Shown piece after piece: positions 5,494 through 12,260 of a DNA stretch of 22,650 nt. This DNA comes from a virus: positions 1 to 22,650 of the IMG/VR virus record IMGVR_UViG_3300025671_000581, one strand, 5' to 3'. The number at the start of each line of letters is the position of its first letter. The first letter of the stretch is position 1. The notes beneath the pieces were generated by a model that saw nothing but the letters and a program-made list of their open reading frames with translations, did no database searches and was not told the origin of the DNA. Position numbers and translations under genes: made by a program.

Positions 5494-5780
5494 TTACCTA
5501 TTTCCTCTAAGTTTTCTCGAGATATCACTTGGTATGCCCCCTTATTGTAGGGTATCGACACAGTGTATTGAGAACTAATTTCCTGTCGGTAAGACTGGTC
5601 AGGCTTGGGGGCAGTACTCGCTGGAGTAGAGGCGACTGAGGGGTAGTCGTTCGGTCGGTAAGCTGTTGGCTTAGGTAAGCTGGTAAGCTCTTCGAACTTC
5701 GGAACACGCTTAGTTGTGCGTGGTAATTTCTTACGTTTCTTGCCGCTATAGTCGTGGCGTATCGAACCGTGTACGATCAT
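5490..5780 (-). CDS. Basic, Pro/Ser-rich protein, probably disordered
   Basis: 96 aa. The N-terminal third is basic (DYSGKKRKKLPRTTKR), the middle is rich in Pro, Ala and Ser (about residues 36-63) and a short C-terminal part (YTVSIPYNKGAYQVISREN) looks ordered. No enzyme motif. It is the first gene of the seven-gene operon that runs to 4182, behind the promoter at 5816-5844, with AGAAAGGAGAAAG as ribosome site. Confidence 0.75.
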   Translation of the reverse strand: MIVHGSIRHDYSGKKRKKLPRTTKRVPKFEELTSLPKPTAYRPNDYPSVASTPASTAPKPDQSYRQEISSQYTVSIPYNKGAYQVISRENLEEIGK

Positions 5781-5815
5781 ATCTTTCTCCTTTCTCGTTA
5801 GCGCGTACTATATAT

Positions 5816-5844
5816 AGGTTACGCCCCAGTACCGCGAAAGTAAA
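5816..5844 (-). promoter_or_regulatory. Promoter for operon 5780-4182 (atypical -10)
   Basis: Minus strand TACTGCTTTACTTTCGC with -35 TTTACT (5844-5839). At 17 bp stands only TAACCT (5821-5816); a better TATATA lies 22 bp away. The -35 box sits in the loop of an inverted repeat (5825-5855), unlike the other copies, so this one may be regulated differently. Confidence 0.55.
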
Positions 5845-5855
5845 GCAGTACTGGG
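5825..5855. promoter_or_regulatory. Inverted repeat around a -35 box (possible operator)
   Basis: Arms CCCAGTAC (5825-5832) and GTACTGGG (5848-5855), perfect over 8 bases with a 15-base loop holding the -35 box. It could be an operator for a dimeric repressor or activator. Confidence 0.5.
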
Positions 5856-5865
5856 ACAGCTACCA

Positions 5866-6198
5866 TTATTTTTGACTAATACGGAAAATCCAAACACCGG
5901 GAGGTTCGTTCCACGGCTCCATACCGCGTTCTCTTCGCAGTACAAAAGACCTTTCAAGTTTTTTGCCTACGGTTTTCATTAAAACTCTAACTCGTTCCGT
6001 GTATTTACTTTCCATTTCTTTTTTCTCAAAAGACGGATTTTTCACACGACCAGATAATTCTCTAAATTCATCAAGATTTATAAAAACTGAATCACCTACG
6101 TCTAACGCTCTAATAACGTCGAGAATTGGTTGATATTTTGAGCTACCTTTGTAATTCCTGCCAATCCACGGCTCTTGCTTAACAATTTCTAAATTCAT
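5866..6198 (-). CDS. Hypothetical protein (110 aa), basic
   Basis: 110 aa, not recognised by name. MNLEIVKQEPWIGRNYKG is followed by a helical segment (ILDVIRALDVGDSVFI), a basic middle (residues 50-90, many Lys and Arg) and a C-terminal PPGVWIFRIS strand. The shape suggests a small DNA-binding fold. It lies downstream of the terminator at 6211-6232, so it would be transcribed by read-through from the promoter at 6701-6729. Ribosome site GGAGAAAGAA. Confidence 0.75.
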   Translation of the reverse strand: MNLEIVKQEPWIGRNYKGSSKYQPILDVIRALDVGDSVFINLDEFRELSGRVKNPSFEKKEMESKYTERVRVLMKTVGKKLERSFVLRRERGMEPWNEPPGVWIFRISQK

Positions 6199-6210
6199 TT
6201 CTTTCTCCGA

Positions 6211-6232
6211 AACAAAGGGGGCTTGCGCCCCC
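6211..6232 (-). terminator. Internal terminator/attenuator after gene 6239-6640
   Basis: Minus strand GGGGGC, loop GCAA, GCCCCC, followed by TTTGTTT. It stands between two genes of the same strand, and no separate promoter is visible for the second, so it may partly terminate and set a ratio between the two. Confidence 0.85.
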
Positions 6233-6238
6233 GTCGAT

Positions 6239-6640
6239 TTAAATTAGCTTGATATATCCCTCTTCTACCAAGCGGCCTTTGTAATACGCCACGATGCGGC
6301 GCATCTGTTTTTCAGGATTCTTAGTATTTGGCATTGCGAGGTGGCCCTCTTTTACTGCCAGTCGTACTAACTCAAGAAGCTCAAAGTTTTTAGAATCAAA
6401 ACTCGTGTCTTCTATATCCTGCATGGCTGTGATCATAGCAACAAACTGTGGAGTTTTTTGCTTAGTCTCACTGGCCAGTTTACCCGTGTACTCAAAGCGT
6501 TGCGCTCGGCTACTGCTTTTCTTGACAGGGGCGGGTATCGAAAGTTTTGCAACAGGAGCTGGGTTAGCTTTTGCTACAGTCTTTCGAGCGGTCGGCTTTT
6601 TCGTAGCAGCCGTAACTACTTTCTTTTTGGCTATCGCCAT
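6239..6640 (-). CDS. Protein with Lys/Ala/Pro-rich basic tail, unknown function
   Basis: 133 aa. Residues 1-45 are Lys, Ala, Pro and Thr-rich (AKKKVVTAATKKPTARKTV), like the tails of histone-H1-like or nucleoid proteins. Residues 50-133 form a helical domain ending QMRRIVAYYKGRLVEEGYI, which resembles a winged-helix end. By composition it may bind DNA. It is the first gene after the promoter at 6701-6729 and is followed by a terminator. The layout is like that of the plus-strand protein at 1013-1363. Confidence 0.8.
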   Translation of the reverse strand: MAIAKKKVVTAATKKPTARKTVAKANPAPVAKLSIPAPVKKSSSRAQRFEYTGKLASETKQKTPQFVAMITAMQDIEDTSFDSKNFELLELVRLAVKEGHLAMPNTKNPEKQMRRIVAYYKGRLVEEGYIKLI

Positions 6641-6700
6641 AGTACTTTCTCCTTACTGAGGTTCTACTTTCTAAGTTGTTTTTACTAACCAACAAAAACT

Positions 6701-6729
6701 ACTTTACTACACACTAAACGGAAAGTAAA
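6701..6729 (-). promoter_or_regulatory. Promoter for genes 6640-5866
   Basis: Minus strand TTAATGCTTTACTTTCCG with -35 TTTACT (6729-6724), 17-bp spacer, -10 TAAAGT (6706-6701). Confidence 0.72.
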
Positions 6730-6746
6730 GCATTAACTTCTCATAG

Positions 6747-7016
6747 CTACCCATTAGATTGTTCTGCCTCCTTCAGCCGTTGTCTAATTGGCGCGGCCCA
6801 CTGAGAAATAATTTCATCACTAGTTTCTGAGCCTCCGATACTATCAAGAACTGTGCTAGAAAAGCCACAGTCTTGATCGTACATTTTAAGCGCAATCATT
6901 TCTGATAAACGCTCTGAGCTTAAACTACCCTCCTTATCACGAAGGGTAGCCCAAAGTTCACTGGCAAAATCTCCATCAATTACAAGACAATTATGTAATC
7001 TTCTCACTTCACCCAT
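6747..7016 (-). CDS. Hypothetical protein (89 aa)
   Basis: 89 aa, not recognised; mixed N-terminus (MGEVRRLHNCLVIDGDF) and helical, acidic remainder. Starts 2 bases after the stop of the DUF932-like gene and is co-transcribed with it. No terminator is seen after it. A partner role for the DUF932-like protein is possible from position only. Confidence 0.75.
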   Translation of the reverse strand: MGEVRRLHNCLVIDGDFASELWATLRDKEGSLSSERLSEMIALKMYDQDCGFSSTVLDSIGGSETSDEIISQWAAPIRQRLKEAEQSNG

Positions 7017-7018
7017 GG

Positions 7019-8044
7019 TTACGCAGCCTCCGCATATTCAAGCGCCATTCGATAAGCCTTTTCCTTACGCTTAGAACCATCGCCGATTAACGAGTTGTAC
7101 ACCTTATTCTCGCCACCGCGCATATGATCTTCAACATAGGTTACTGCGTTTAGCGCACCCCACCAAGTTCCTGCTGAAGATTTTAGCAAGGCTCCGGGAG
7201 CACGTTCTAAGGCTTCGACAACGTTGCGCGTCGTGCGGTTAAATTCGTCGATTAAAGGCCCTTCTTCACCAACCTTGCGGCCCTCGGCCCTAAGCTCATC
7301 GTTTTTAACACGCTGGGCGATAACGTCTGGTTGGTAGATACGGCCAATAAACTCAAGCACGTTCGAATGTTGCGCTTTCTTCTTAGCGAGGAACTCGGCA
7401 GACTCTTTAAACAGCTTGCTGGTATCGTTAGCTAATCCGAGGGTCTCAGCAGCTTGTTGCGCCATGTCTGCATTAAACTCTCTAATGTGCGACATACTGA
7501 ACTGTGCTTGGCCGTTAGAAAAGGCTAGTTGAAGGGTGTTGTTACAAACAACTCTTATTTGCGTGTAGCGGGCGGTTAACGCATGCCCCGCTTCATGAGG
7601 CTGATGTAACAATAAATAGCCGCCAATCTGATCTTCTCCGGGAAGTTCAAACGTATCGGCTAGTTTCGCAAGTGCCCAGATACTTTTACCGCCGCGTAAA
7701 CTACCAGCAGTTTCCATTGTCATCTGTGCTGCGGTAGTGAAGTCAGAAAAGAACTGGAAGATCTTCTCATTTTGTACGGGTAAGTATTTAGGGCCGCAAT
7801 GGGACAATATTGAGTTGTCCGTATCGCGCACAATAAAGAAGCTACTAGGCGTTTGCATAAGCTCCATACCGTCTTCGCCATACTCGGGGGTGGTTATCGT
7901 GTAACCGGGACGTTTACTAACCGTCCAATCAAGTTGTGCTGCAATCATCATTTCTTGTGGAGTGAGGTTGGGGTCCACTTTAACACCTTCGCGATGCCAA
8001 GGAACCTCTCCGGTCCACGCCATACTTTCTACTGCTGCAACCAT
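7019..8044 (-). CDS. DUF932 / phage-plasmid-like protein (TIGR03299 type)
   Basis: 341 aa. The N-terminus MVAAVESMAWTGEVPWHREG, the segments FFIVRDTDNSIL and PVQNEKIFQFF, the middle TARYTQIRVVCNNTL (about residues 155-170) and the C-terminal GTWWGALNAVTYVEDH are the signature of the DUF932/TIGR03299 family, common in phages and plasmids. Full length for the family. The molecular function is not established; such genes usually sit in early or replication regions, as here. First gene behind the promoter at 8099-8127, with AGAAAGGAGAACG as ribosome site. Confidence 0.88.
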   Translation of the reverse strand: MVAAVESMAWTGEVPWHREGVKVDPNLTPQEMMIAAQLDWTVSKRPGYTITTPEYGEDGMELMQTPSSFFIVRDTDNSILSHCGPKYLPVQNEKIFQFFSDFTTAAQMTMETAGSLRGGKSIWALAKLADTFELPGEDQIGGYLLLHQPHEAGHALTARYTQIRVVCNNTLQLAFSNGQAQFSMSHIREFNADMAQQAAETLGLANDTSKLFKESAEFLAKKKAQHSNVLEFIGRIYQPDVIAQRVKNDELRAEGRKVGEEGPLIDEFNRTTRNVVEALERAPGALLKSSAGTWWGALNAVTYVEDHMRGGENKVYNSLIGDGSKRKEKAYRMALEYAEAA

Positions 8045-8068
8045 TTCGTTCTCCTTTCTAGGTTTTTT

Positions 8069-8090
8069 GGTAAACGCGGTGTGCGCTACC
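8069..8090 (-). promoter_or_regulatory. 5' stem-loop in leader of DUF932-like gene
   Basis: Minus strand GGTA-GCG pairs with CGC-(bulge GTT)-TACC around a CACAC loop, starting about 2 bases after the predicted transcript start, followed by AAAAAACCTAGAAAGGAG. Confidence 0.45.
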
Positions 8091-8098
8091 TATTACCT

Positions 8099-8127
8099 AC
8101 TTTAGCGGGCACTAAAGCGAAAGTAAA
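8099..8127 (-). promoter_or_regulatory. Promoter for genes 8044-6747
   Basis: Minus strand TACTGCTTTACTTTCGC with -35 TTTACT (8127-8122), 17-bp spacer, -10 TAAAGT (8104-8099). Its -35 box is inside the last codons of the nuclease gene at 8112-8528. Confidence 0.75.
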
Positions 8128-8528
8128 GCAGTACTAACAGCGCCCGAGTAAAAGCCCATAGCCGCGAGAATCCCTTGCCAATTAAAAGGTGCGTCTGTCG
8201 AAAACTCGGGTTCGCTCTTCCATGTGAATGTATCGAAGTACTCCACATCGGCAGGAATCTTATATACCTTAATCGTTTTATCTTTCTTAGCGAGAACGTA
8301 ACACTCACCGCCATGCAGAACTCGATTGTAGAGCCATGACTTCTGCATAGGACGTAGACCGATTTGATTACCACGGACTACTTTCAGCTCAACCCAGATT
8401 TCTCGACCACGATAACAGCCATTAACATCAGGAATACCGGAAGCAGTTCCACCAGACTCGATCCGTTGCCAATGGATGTTGGTAGAGTTATCCCGCAGTT
8501 GCTTCCAAAGTAGGCTTTCTTTTGGCAT
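8112..8528 (-). CDS. PD-(D/E)XK nuclease, VRR-NUC / resolvase-like
   Basis: 138 aa. SGGTASGIPDVNG (Asp34) and IWVELKV (Glu47, Lys49) form the PD...ExK metal-binding site of the restriction-endonuclease fold; the spacing and the following RPMQKSWL and GGECYVL segments are as in VRR-NUC-type phage nucleases and Holliday-junction resolvases. Likely role: cutting branched DNA during recombination or before packaging. It overlaps the helix-turn-helix gene upstream by 41 bases, with AGGAAG before its ATG, and is the last gene of the long operon from 14021. Its final codons (ALLSL) contain the -35 box of the next promoter. Confidence 0.8.
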   Translation of the reverse strand: MPKESLLWKQLRDNSTNIHWQRIESGGTASGIPDVNGCYRGREIWVELKVVRGNQIGLRPMQKSWLYNRVLHGGECYVLAKKDKTIKVYKIPADVEYFDTFTWKSEPEFSTDAPFNWQGILAAMGFYSGAVSTALLSL

Positions 8529-8883
8529 AGTTTCTTCCTAAGAGTAGAGTGAACTTATGGTTGTTTTTAGCAATTTTGATGTCGAAGTTCTGCTCAAGGT
8601 GCGACCTGAACAACTCTTTGCGAATAGCTAGAGACATAGAGTCGTTTTCTGTGCGATCTTCGCCAATCGTGTCCCAAAGTTCTTTCGCTTTTTGTCCTCC
8701 CGAGTAGTAGTCTCCCTCACCTACCTTGCATCGAATCACAATCTGTGAAACCCTTTGGCGAGTGATCCCGTACTTTTCACCAAGATCTTGTAGAGTGATA
8801 TCTGAAGATAAATACTCATTGTAAATTTTTAAGTAGAGTTCCTGTTGCTCTAGTTTTCGTAAAACCTCTATTCCTGATGTCAT
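8488..8883 (-). CDS. Helix-turn-helix protein, sigma-region-4-like
   Basis: 131 aa. Residues 30-49 (TLQDLGEKYGITRQRVSQIV) read as a helix-turn-helix of the sigma-70 region 4 type. The rest (80 residues, basic C-terminus) is not recognised. It starts by a 4-base overlap with the polymerase stop and overlaps the nuclease gene. It could be a transcription factor acting on the phage promoters, whose extended -35 boxes would suit a region-4-like contact, but that is inference. Confidence 0.72.
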   Translation of the reverse strand: MTSGIEVLRKLEQQELYLKIYNEYLSSDITLQDLGEKYGITRQRVSQIVIRCKVGEGDYYSGGQKAKELWDTIGEDRTENDSMSLAIRKELFRSHLEQNFDIKIAKNNHKFTLLLGRNYAKRKPTLEATAG

Positions 8884-10736
8884 TCTTCAGCATCTCCCCA
8901 TGTATTACCAAATTCTGCGTCTACGACTAATGGAACAGCTAAGTCAACACAGTTTACCATTTTATCCACAACCATCTTCGACTCCTCCTCGCTAGAGATA
9001 GAGTAGTCAAGCTCATCGTGAATCTGTATGTGAGGTACATAGCCCTCTTTCCAAAGGTCGAGCATCGCTAACTTTGTCATATCTGCGGCTGAACCTTGAA
9101 TTAGTCGGTTTAAGGCTTTGTATGTGTAGGAACGTTTAACGGTTCCATATTTTTCTATAGCCTCTTCTTCAGGTAACGGGATGCTATTGCCATTAGTAGA
9201 TTCCCAATAGTCAAATCTACAATGTCTGCCTCCGAGTGTCGTGATATAGCCTCTCTCGTTAGCTATCCGAGTGCACTGAGCTTGTAATGCTTTAATGAAA
9301 GGAACCCTGTCGTGGTATTTGTTTAGTAGAATGTTAGCCTCGTCAGGTTCTAGTCCAAGCTCGTTAATCAACTTAGTCTGTCCCATCCCGTAGGTTAATC
9401 CGAGGTTGATATTCTTCGCTTGCTTACGAGGTATACCAGCCATATCCGCTACGATCTGATGGAAATCTGCCCCGTCCTCCGAGTAAGCCTTTACCGCGTC
9501 CTTAGAGCCGCGTAGAGCGAGCTGAGAGGCGTAATGTACCGTAAGCCTAGGCTCTTGTTGCGAGTAGTCGAAAACCCCCCATTTAGCCCCGTCTTCCGGG
9601 ATAAATAAGGATCGAATTAACTTGCCGAGTTCAGGGTCTCTAGCAGGAACCTGTTGTAGATTAGGATTGGTATAACTAAACCGACCGCTAACTGTACCAC
9701 CTCCGTCGTTGCGTAATGGGTGGGCTTCCGCGTGGATACGACCATTAACAGTATGCCCTAGAATCATCTTTTCAATGAATGTAGTCCGAGCTTTATTAAT
9801 CTTGCGTAACTTGACAATCGTCTGCGGGAGTTCATGCTCATGAGCTTCAAGCCAAGGAGCTTGGAAACTTGCCATACCTTTTTCGGTCTTAGGGAACCAA
9901 AGATTGTTCTCTTTAAATGCTTTTTCTATCGAGGCGTTAGCCCAGATTTCTACAGTAGTTCCAAACTTACGTTTAAACTGTACAAGCATTTGTTGCTCAC
10001 GTTTAGACAACTCTTCACAAACCTCTTCAGCTCGATTTGTATCAATGCGAACACCTCGCCAGCGCATTTCTAAAAGTAGTGGGATAAGGTCGCACTCCAT
10101 CTGAAATACTTTTTGTAAACCTTGATCTTTTATTTGACCAGACAGCTTATCCCAGAGTTTTAATGTCAAAACCGCATCTTGCTCCGCGTAAGGACCAACG
10201 TATCGAGCAGGAAGCTGATGTAAACCAGATTTAGCGTTTACCCCCCAGACTTGAGCAGCTTCTTGCAACAAGGATTCATCCTTAACCTCATCACAATAAT
10301 CTTTGCCTAAATTGTTAAGCGAATACGAACGACGGTTTTCATCGAGCAGAGGAGCCGCGAACATCGTATCGTATATTTGGCTTTTTACTTCCACACCCTC
10401 ACGCTTTAGCCAACCAGCGTCATATAGTGCGTTATGAAAAATTAATGGGCCTTTATGGTTTTCAACAGTACGCTTCATCCAACGAAGAACAACATCCTCG
10501 TCTAAATTACCGCCGCCAGTATGTCTGATGGGCAAATATCCTGACCATTTATTAGAGGCGATTGCAATACCTACGATATGCCCATCGCCTGTTGCCCATC
10601 CCGGACCTCGTTGCAGTAACGAAGGGTCGTAAGTTTCTAGGTCGATTGCTAAAGTATCAGTCGGATCGAACTTAGGTAATACGTCAGGGGCATTCCATGT
10701 GCTATCTGGTGTGAATAAGGGCAGCTGATTACTCAT
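8880..10736 (-). CDS. polA: DNA polymerase I family A with 3'-5' exonuclease
   Basis: 618 aa. The proofreading domain (about 25-200) is intact: Exo I Asp32/Glu34 (IDLETYDP), Exo II Asn102/Asp106 (HNALYDAGWL), Exo III Tyr183/Asp187 (YAEQDAVLT). Polymerase domain: motif A Asp390 (DYSQQEPRL, with Gln-Pro where DYSQIELR is usual), motif B Arg437, Lys441, Tyr449 (RKQAKNINLGLTYG), motif C His573-Asp574-Glu575. There is no 5'-3' exonuclease domain, as usual in phages. The residue matching E. coli Phe762 is Leu445. It is the main replicative polymerase by context, translated after the small gene at 10729-11052, with an 8-base overlap. Confidence 0.96.
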   Translation of the reverse strand: MSNQLPLFTPDSTWNAPDVLPKFDPTDTLAIDLETYDPSLLQRGPGWATGDGHIVGIAIASNKWSGYLPIRHTGGGNLDEDVVLRWMKRTVENHKGPLIFHNALYDAGWLKREGVEVKSQIYDTMFAAPLLDENRRSYSLNNLGKDYCDEVKDESLLQEAAQVWGVNAKSGLHQLPARYVGPYAEQDAVLTLKLWDKLSGQIKDQGLQKVFQMECDLIPLLLEMRWRGVRIDTNRAEEVCEELSKREQQMLVQFKRKFGTTVEIWANASIEKAFKENNLWFPKTEKGMASFQAPWLEAHEHELPQTIVKLRKINKARTTFIEKMILGHTVNGRIHAEAHPLRNDGGGTVSGRFSYTNPNLQQVPARDPELGKLIRSLFIPEDGAKWGVFDYSQQEPRLTVHYASQLALRGSKDAVKAYSEDGADFHQIVADMAGIPRKQAKNINLGLTYGMGQTKLINELGLEPDEANILLNKYHDRVPFIKALQAQCTRIANERGYITTLGGRHCRFDYWESTNGNSIPLPEEEAIEKYGTVKRSYTYKALNRLIQGSAADMTKLAMLDLWKEGYVPHIQIHDELDYSISSEEESKMVVDKMVNCVDLAVPLVVDAEFGNTWGDAEE

Positions 10737-11052
10737 CTTTTTTCCACTCTATAGCCTCTAAGGGTTTATCTCCGTGGCGCACGAACTGTTCAACAAGAAG
10801 TAGATATCTGCGTAAATCTCCAATATCGTCGAGTAAACCATCTTCTCCATCGTACTTTTCGCAAGCCTCAAAAATATCCCAGTTAACGGATTTAGACTGT
10901 TGCTCGATACGATCAAATTTACGAGCTAACATCATAAAAGCCCCTGTACCTCCGCGTCTTCGCCAAGAATCCCCGTAAGATTTTTCTGCTGCGATTAATT
11001 GAGTTAAATCTTTCTGTGCGATATCTCGCATCTGTTCCCATTTATTACCCAT
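10729..11052 (-). CDS. Small helical protein resembling DUF1599/Nmad1
   Basis: 107 aa from ATG 11052, which overlaps the stop of the thymidylate-synthase-like gene by 8 bases; an upstream ATG at 11154 would overlap it by 110 bases and is less likely. The segment AAEKSYGDSWRRRGG, then FMMLARKFDRIEQQ and LLDDIGDLRRYLLL looks like the all-helical DUF1599 group, also named nucleotide-modification-associated domain 1. That group is found in phages with modified nucleotides, which fits the neighbours. The family match is from memory of motifs and is moderate. The ribosome site is weak. Confidence 0.65.
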   Translation of the reverse strand: MGNKWEQMRDIAQKDLTQLIAAEKSYGDSWRRRGGTGAFMMLARKFDRIEQQSKSVNWDIFEACEKYDGEDGLLDDIGDLRRYLLLVEQFVRHGDKPLEAIEWKKDE

Positions 11053-12052
11053 GTTTTTTCTCGTAGGCTGTTCTTCGTTTTTCGATCCAGTTGGTACAGG
11101 CGACTTTCCAATCGTTTGCCTTAATTTCTGAAAGGTATCTGTCAGCGTCGGCATAGTTTCGCTCCTTATGTGCGACGAATGCTTTAACCATAGGCTTCAA
11201 TACTTCGTTGAAGAAATGGTTTTCATATTCAGGAAATTTAAGAGTGCTAGTGTCTAATACACCCGAGATATCTTTAATAAAATTTTCGCACTCAAATGGG
11301 AAAGTCTTAGGGTTTGAAACCAAAGGGTAGACTTCAGGATATTTATGCGTAGGGAACAGCCCAGCCTTATGCTTAATTGAATCCCAGCCTTTATTTTCAT
11401 AAACATGAAAACTGTCGCTAACCTGATAATAAGCTCCCATTCGAACATCTAAAGCAGCGGCTATATACTCTTGCAGGATAGACATGTGTACCGCATTGGC
11501 ACCGTAAGCCCCCCAAATCATGTCATTAGAACGATTACAAACAGTCATTTGCAGCTTGCCACTTCTAACCTTAAAAAAGATTTGAGTGTTACACGGAACA
11601 TCTTTACTCGGACTGTCTAGGTCATGAACACAATCCCACATTTGTAAAACTGCCCGACGACTTTCTGGGTCTCGTTCTAATAATTCAATAATCATTTGAA
11701 TTTGATCGAAACCAAACTTATTAATCCAGCGATATCCGTAAGCTCCGTTCAGATTTTCACCATCATCAGAGAAGTTAGACATTCCTGAATTAAAATAAGT
11801 TAGTGGATGTAGCTCCCGATTACCTGCTAACATCCAAATAGATTCGATAAGATGGAAGAAAGGGTTAGCGTCTCGATCCTTATCAAATAAAACTCGTTCC
11901 CACGGATGTAGATATACAGTAACTACAGGTTCGTTTGATTCTAGTGTTGAACCGTTGCGGCTCATCTGTTTTCTAAAATTACTTTTAATCGTAAACAACT
12001 CAATACCTCTATAGAATGCATCGTTTACGTTTCTAACTTTAATAACCCTCAT
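11045..12052 (-). CDS. Thymidylate synthase family enzyme, possibly dUMP hydroxymethylase
   Basis: 335 aa. Thymidylate synthase fold: FFHLIESIWMLAGNREL (residues 65-81), GAYGYRW (103-109), phosphate-binding SRRAVLQMWD (131-140), catalytic Cys154 in DVPCNTQ, RSNDMIWGAYGAN (174-186), SDSFHVYEN (212-220; His216 and Tyr218). After the catalytic Cys comes Asn, where E. coli ThyA has His, and the substrate loop has one extra residue (GAYGAN for GLPFN). The C-terminus is longer and diverged. These changes fit the phage branch that includes hydroxymethylases, so the product may be 5-hydroxymethyl-dUMP and not dTMP; the sequence cannot decide. It starts with a 14-base overlap with the 73-aa gene and lies in the operon with the aGPT-Pplase-like gene. 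Confidence 0.88.
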   Translation of the reverse strand: MRVIKVRNVNDAFYRGIELFTIKSNFRKQMSRNGSTLESNEPVVTVYLHPWERVLFDKDRDANPFFHLIESIWMLAGNRELHPLTYFNSGMSNFSDDGENLNGAYGYRWINKFGFDQIQMIIELLERDPESRRAVLQMWDCVHDLDSPSKDVPCNTQIFFKVRSGKLQMTVCNRSNDMIWGAYGANAVHMSILQEYIAAALDVRMGAYYQVSDSFHVYENKGWDSIKHKAGLFPTHKYPEVYPLVSNPKTFPFECENFIKDISGVLDTSTLKFPEYENHFFNEVLKPMVKAFVAHKERNYADADRYLSEIKANDWKVACTNWIEKRRTAYEKKHG

Positions 12053-12260
12053 ATATACTCTCTATTTGTTGTCTAATGATGAAGTCAATTTCAAACTTCT
12101 TTAGTTGTGTTCGATGGACAATGTGCGTTAGCGCATCTTCATAGCTACTCGGCATCTTTCTGTTATGCCAAGAAAACTCTAAAAATCTTCGATAATGCTC
12201 AAGTACTTCTTCGGTATGTTCTTCTGATATAGCTAAACAATGTTCTTTTAATCGGCCCAT
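12039..12260 (-). CDS. Hypothetical protein (73 aa) in modification operon
   Basis: 73 aa, helical, many Glu, His and Arg (ISEEHTEEVLEHYRRF...HIVHRTQLKKFEIDFII). Not recognised. Its ATG overlaps the end of the aGPT-Pplase-like gene by 13 bases, with AGGAG upstream, and its end overlaps the thymidylate-synthase-like gene by 14 bases, so the three are translationally coupled. A cofactor or subunit of the modification system is possible. Confidence 0.75.
   Translation of the reverse strand: MGRLKEHCLAISEEHTEEVLEHYRRFLEFSWHNRKMPSSYEDALTHIVHRTQLKKFEIDFIIRQQIESIYEGY

Noticed and set aside
9834-10104. Plus-strand frames inside the polymerase gene
   Set aside because: They are antisense shadows of a clearly conserved polymerase.
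11053-11154. Upstream ATG for the DUF1599-like gene
   Set aside because: It would overlap the thymidylate-synthase-like gene by 110 bases, and the extra residues look disordered; the ATG at 11052 fits the operon style, although its ribosome site is weak.
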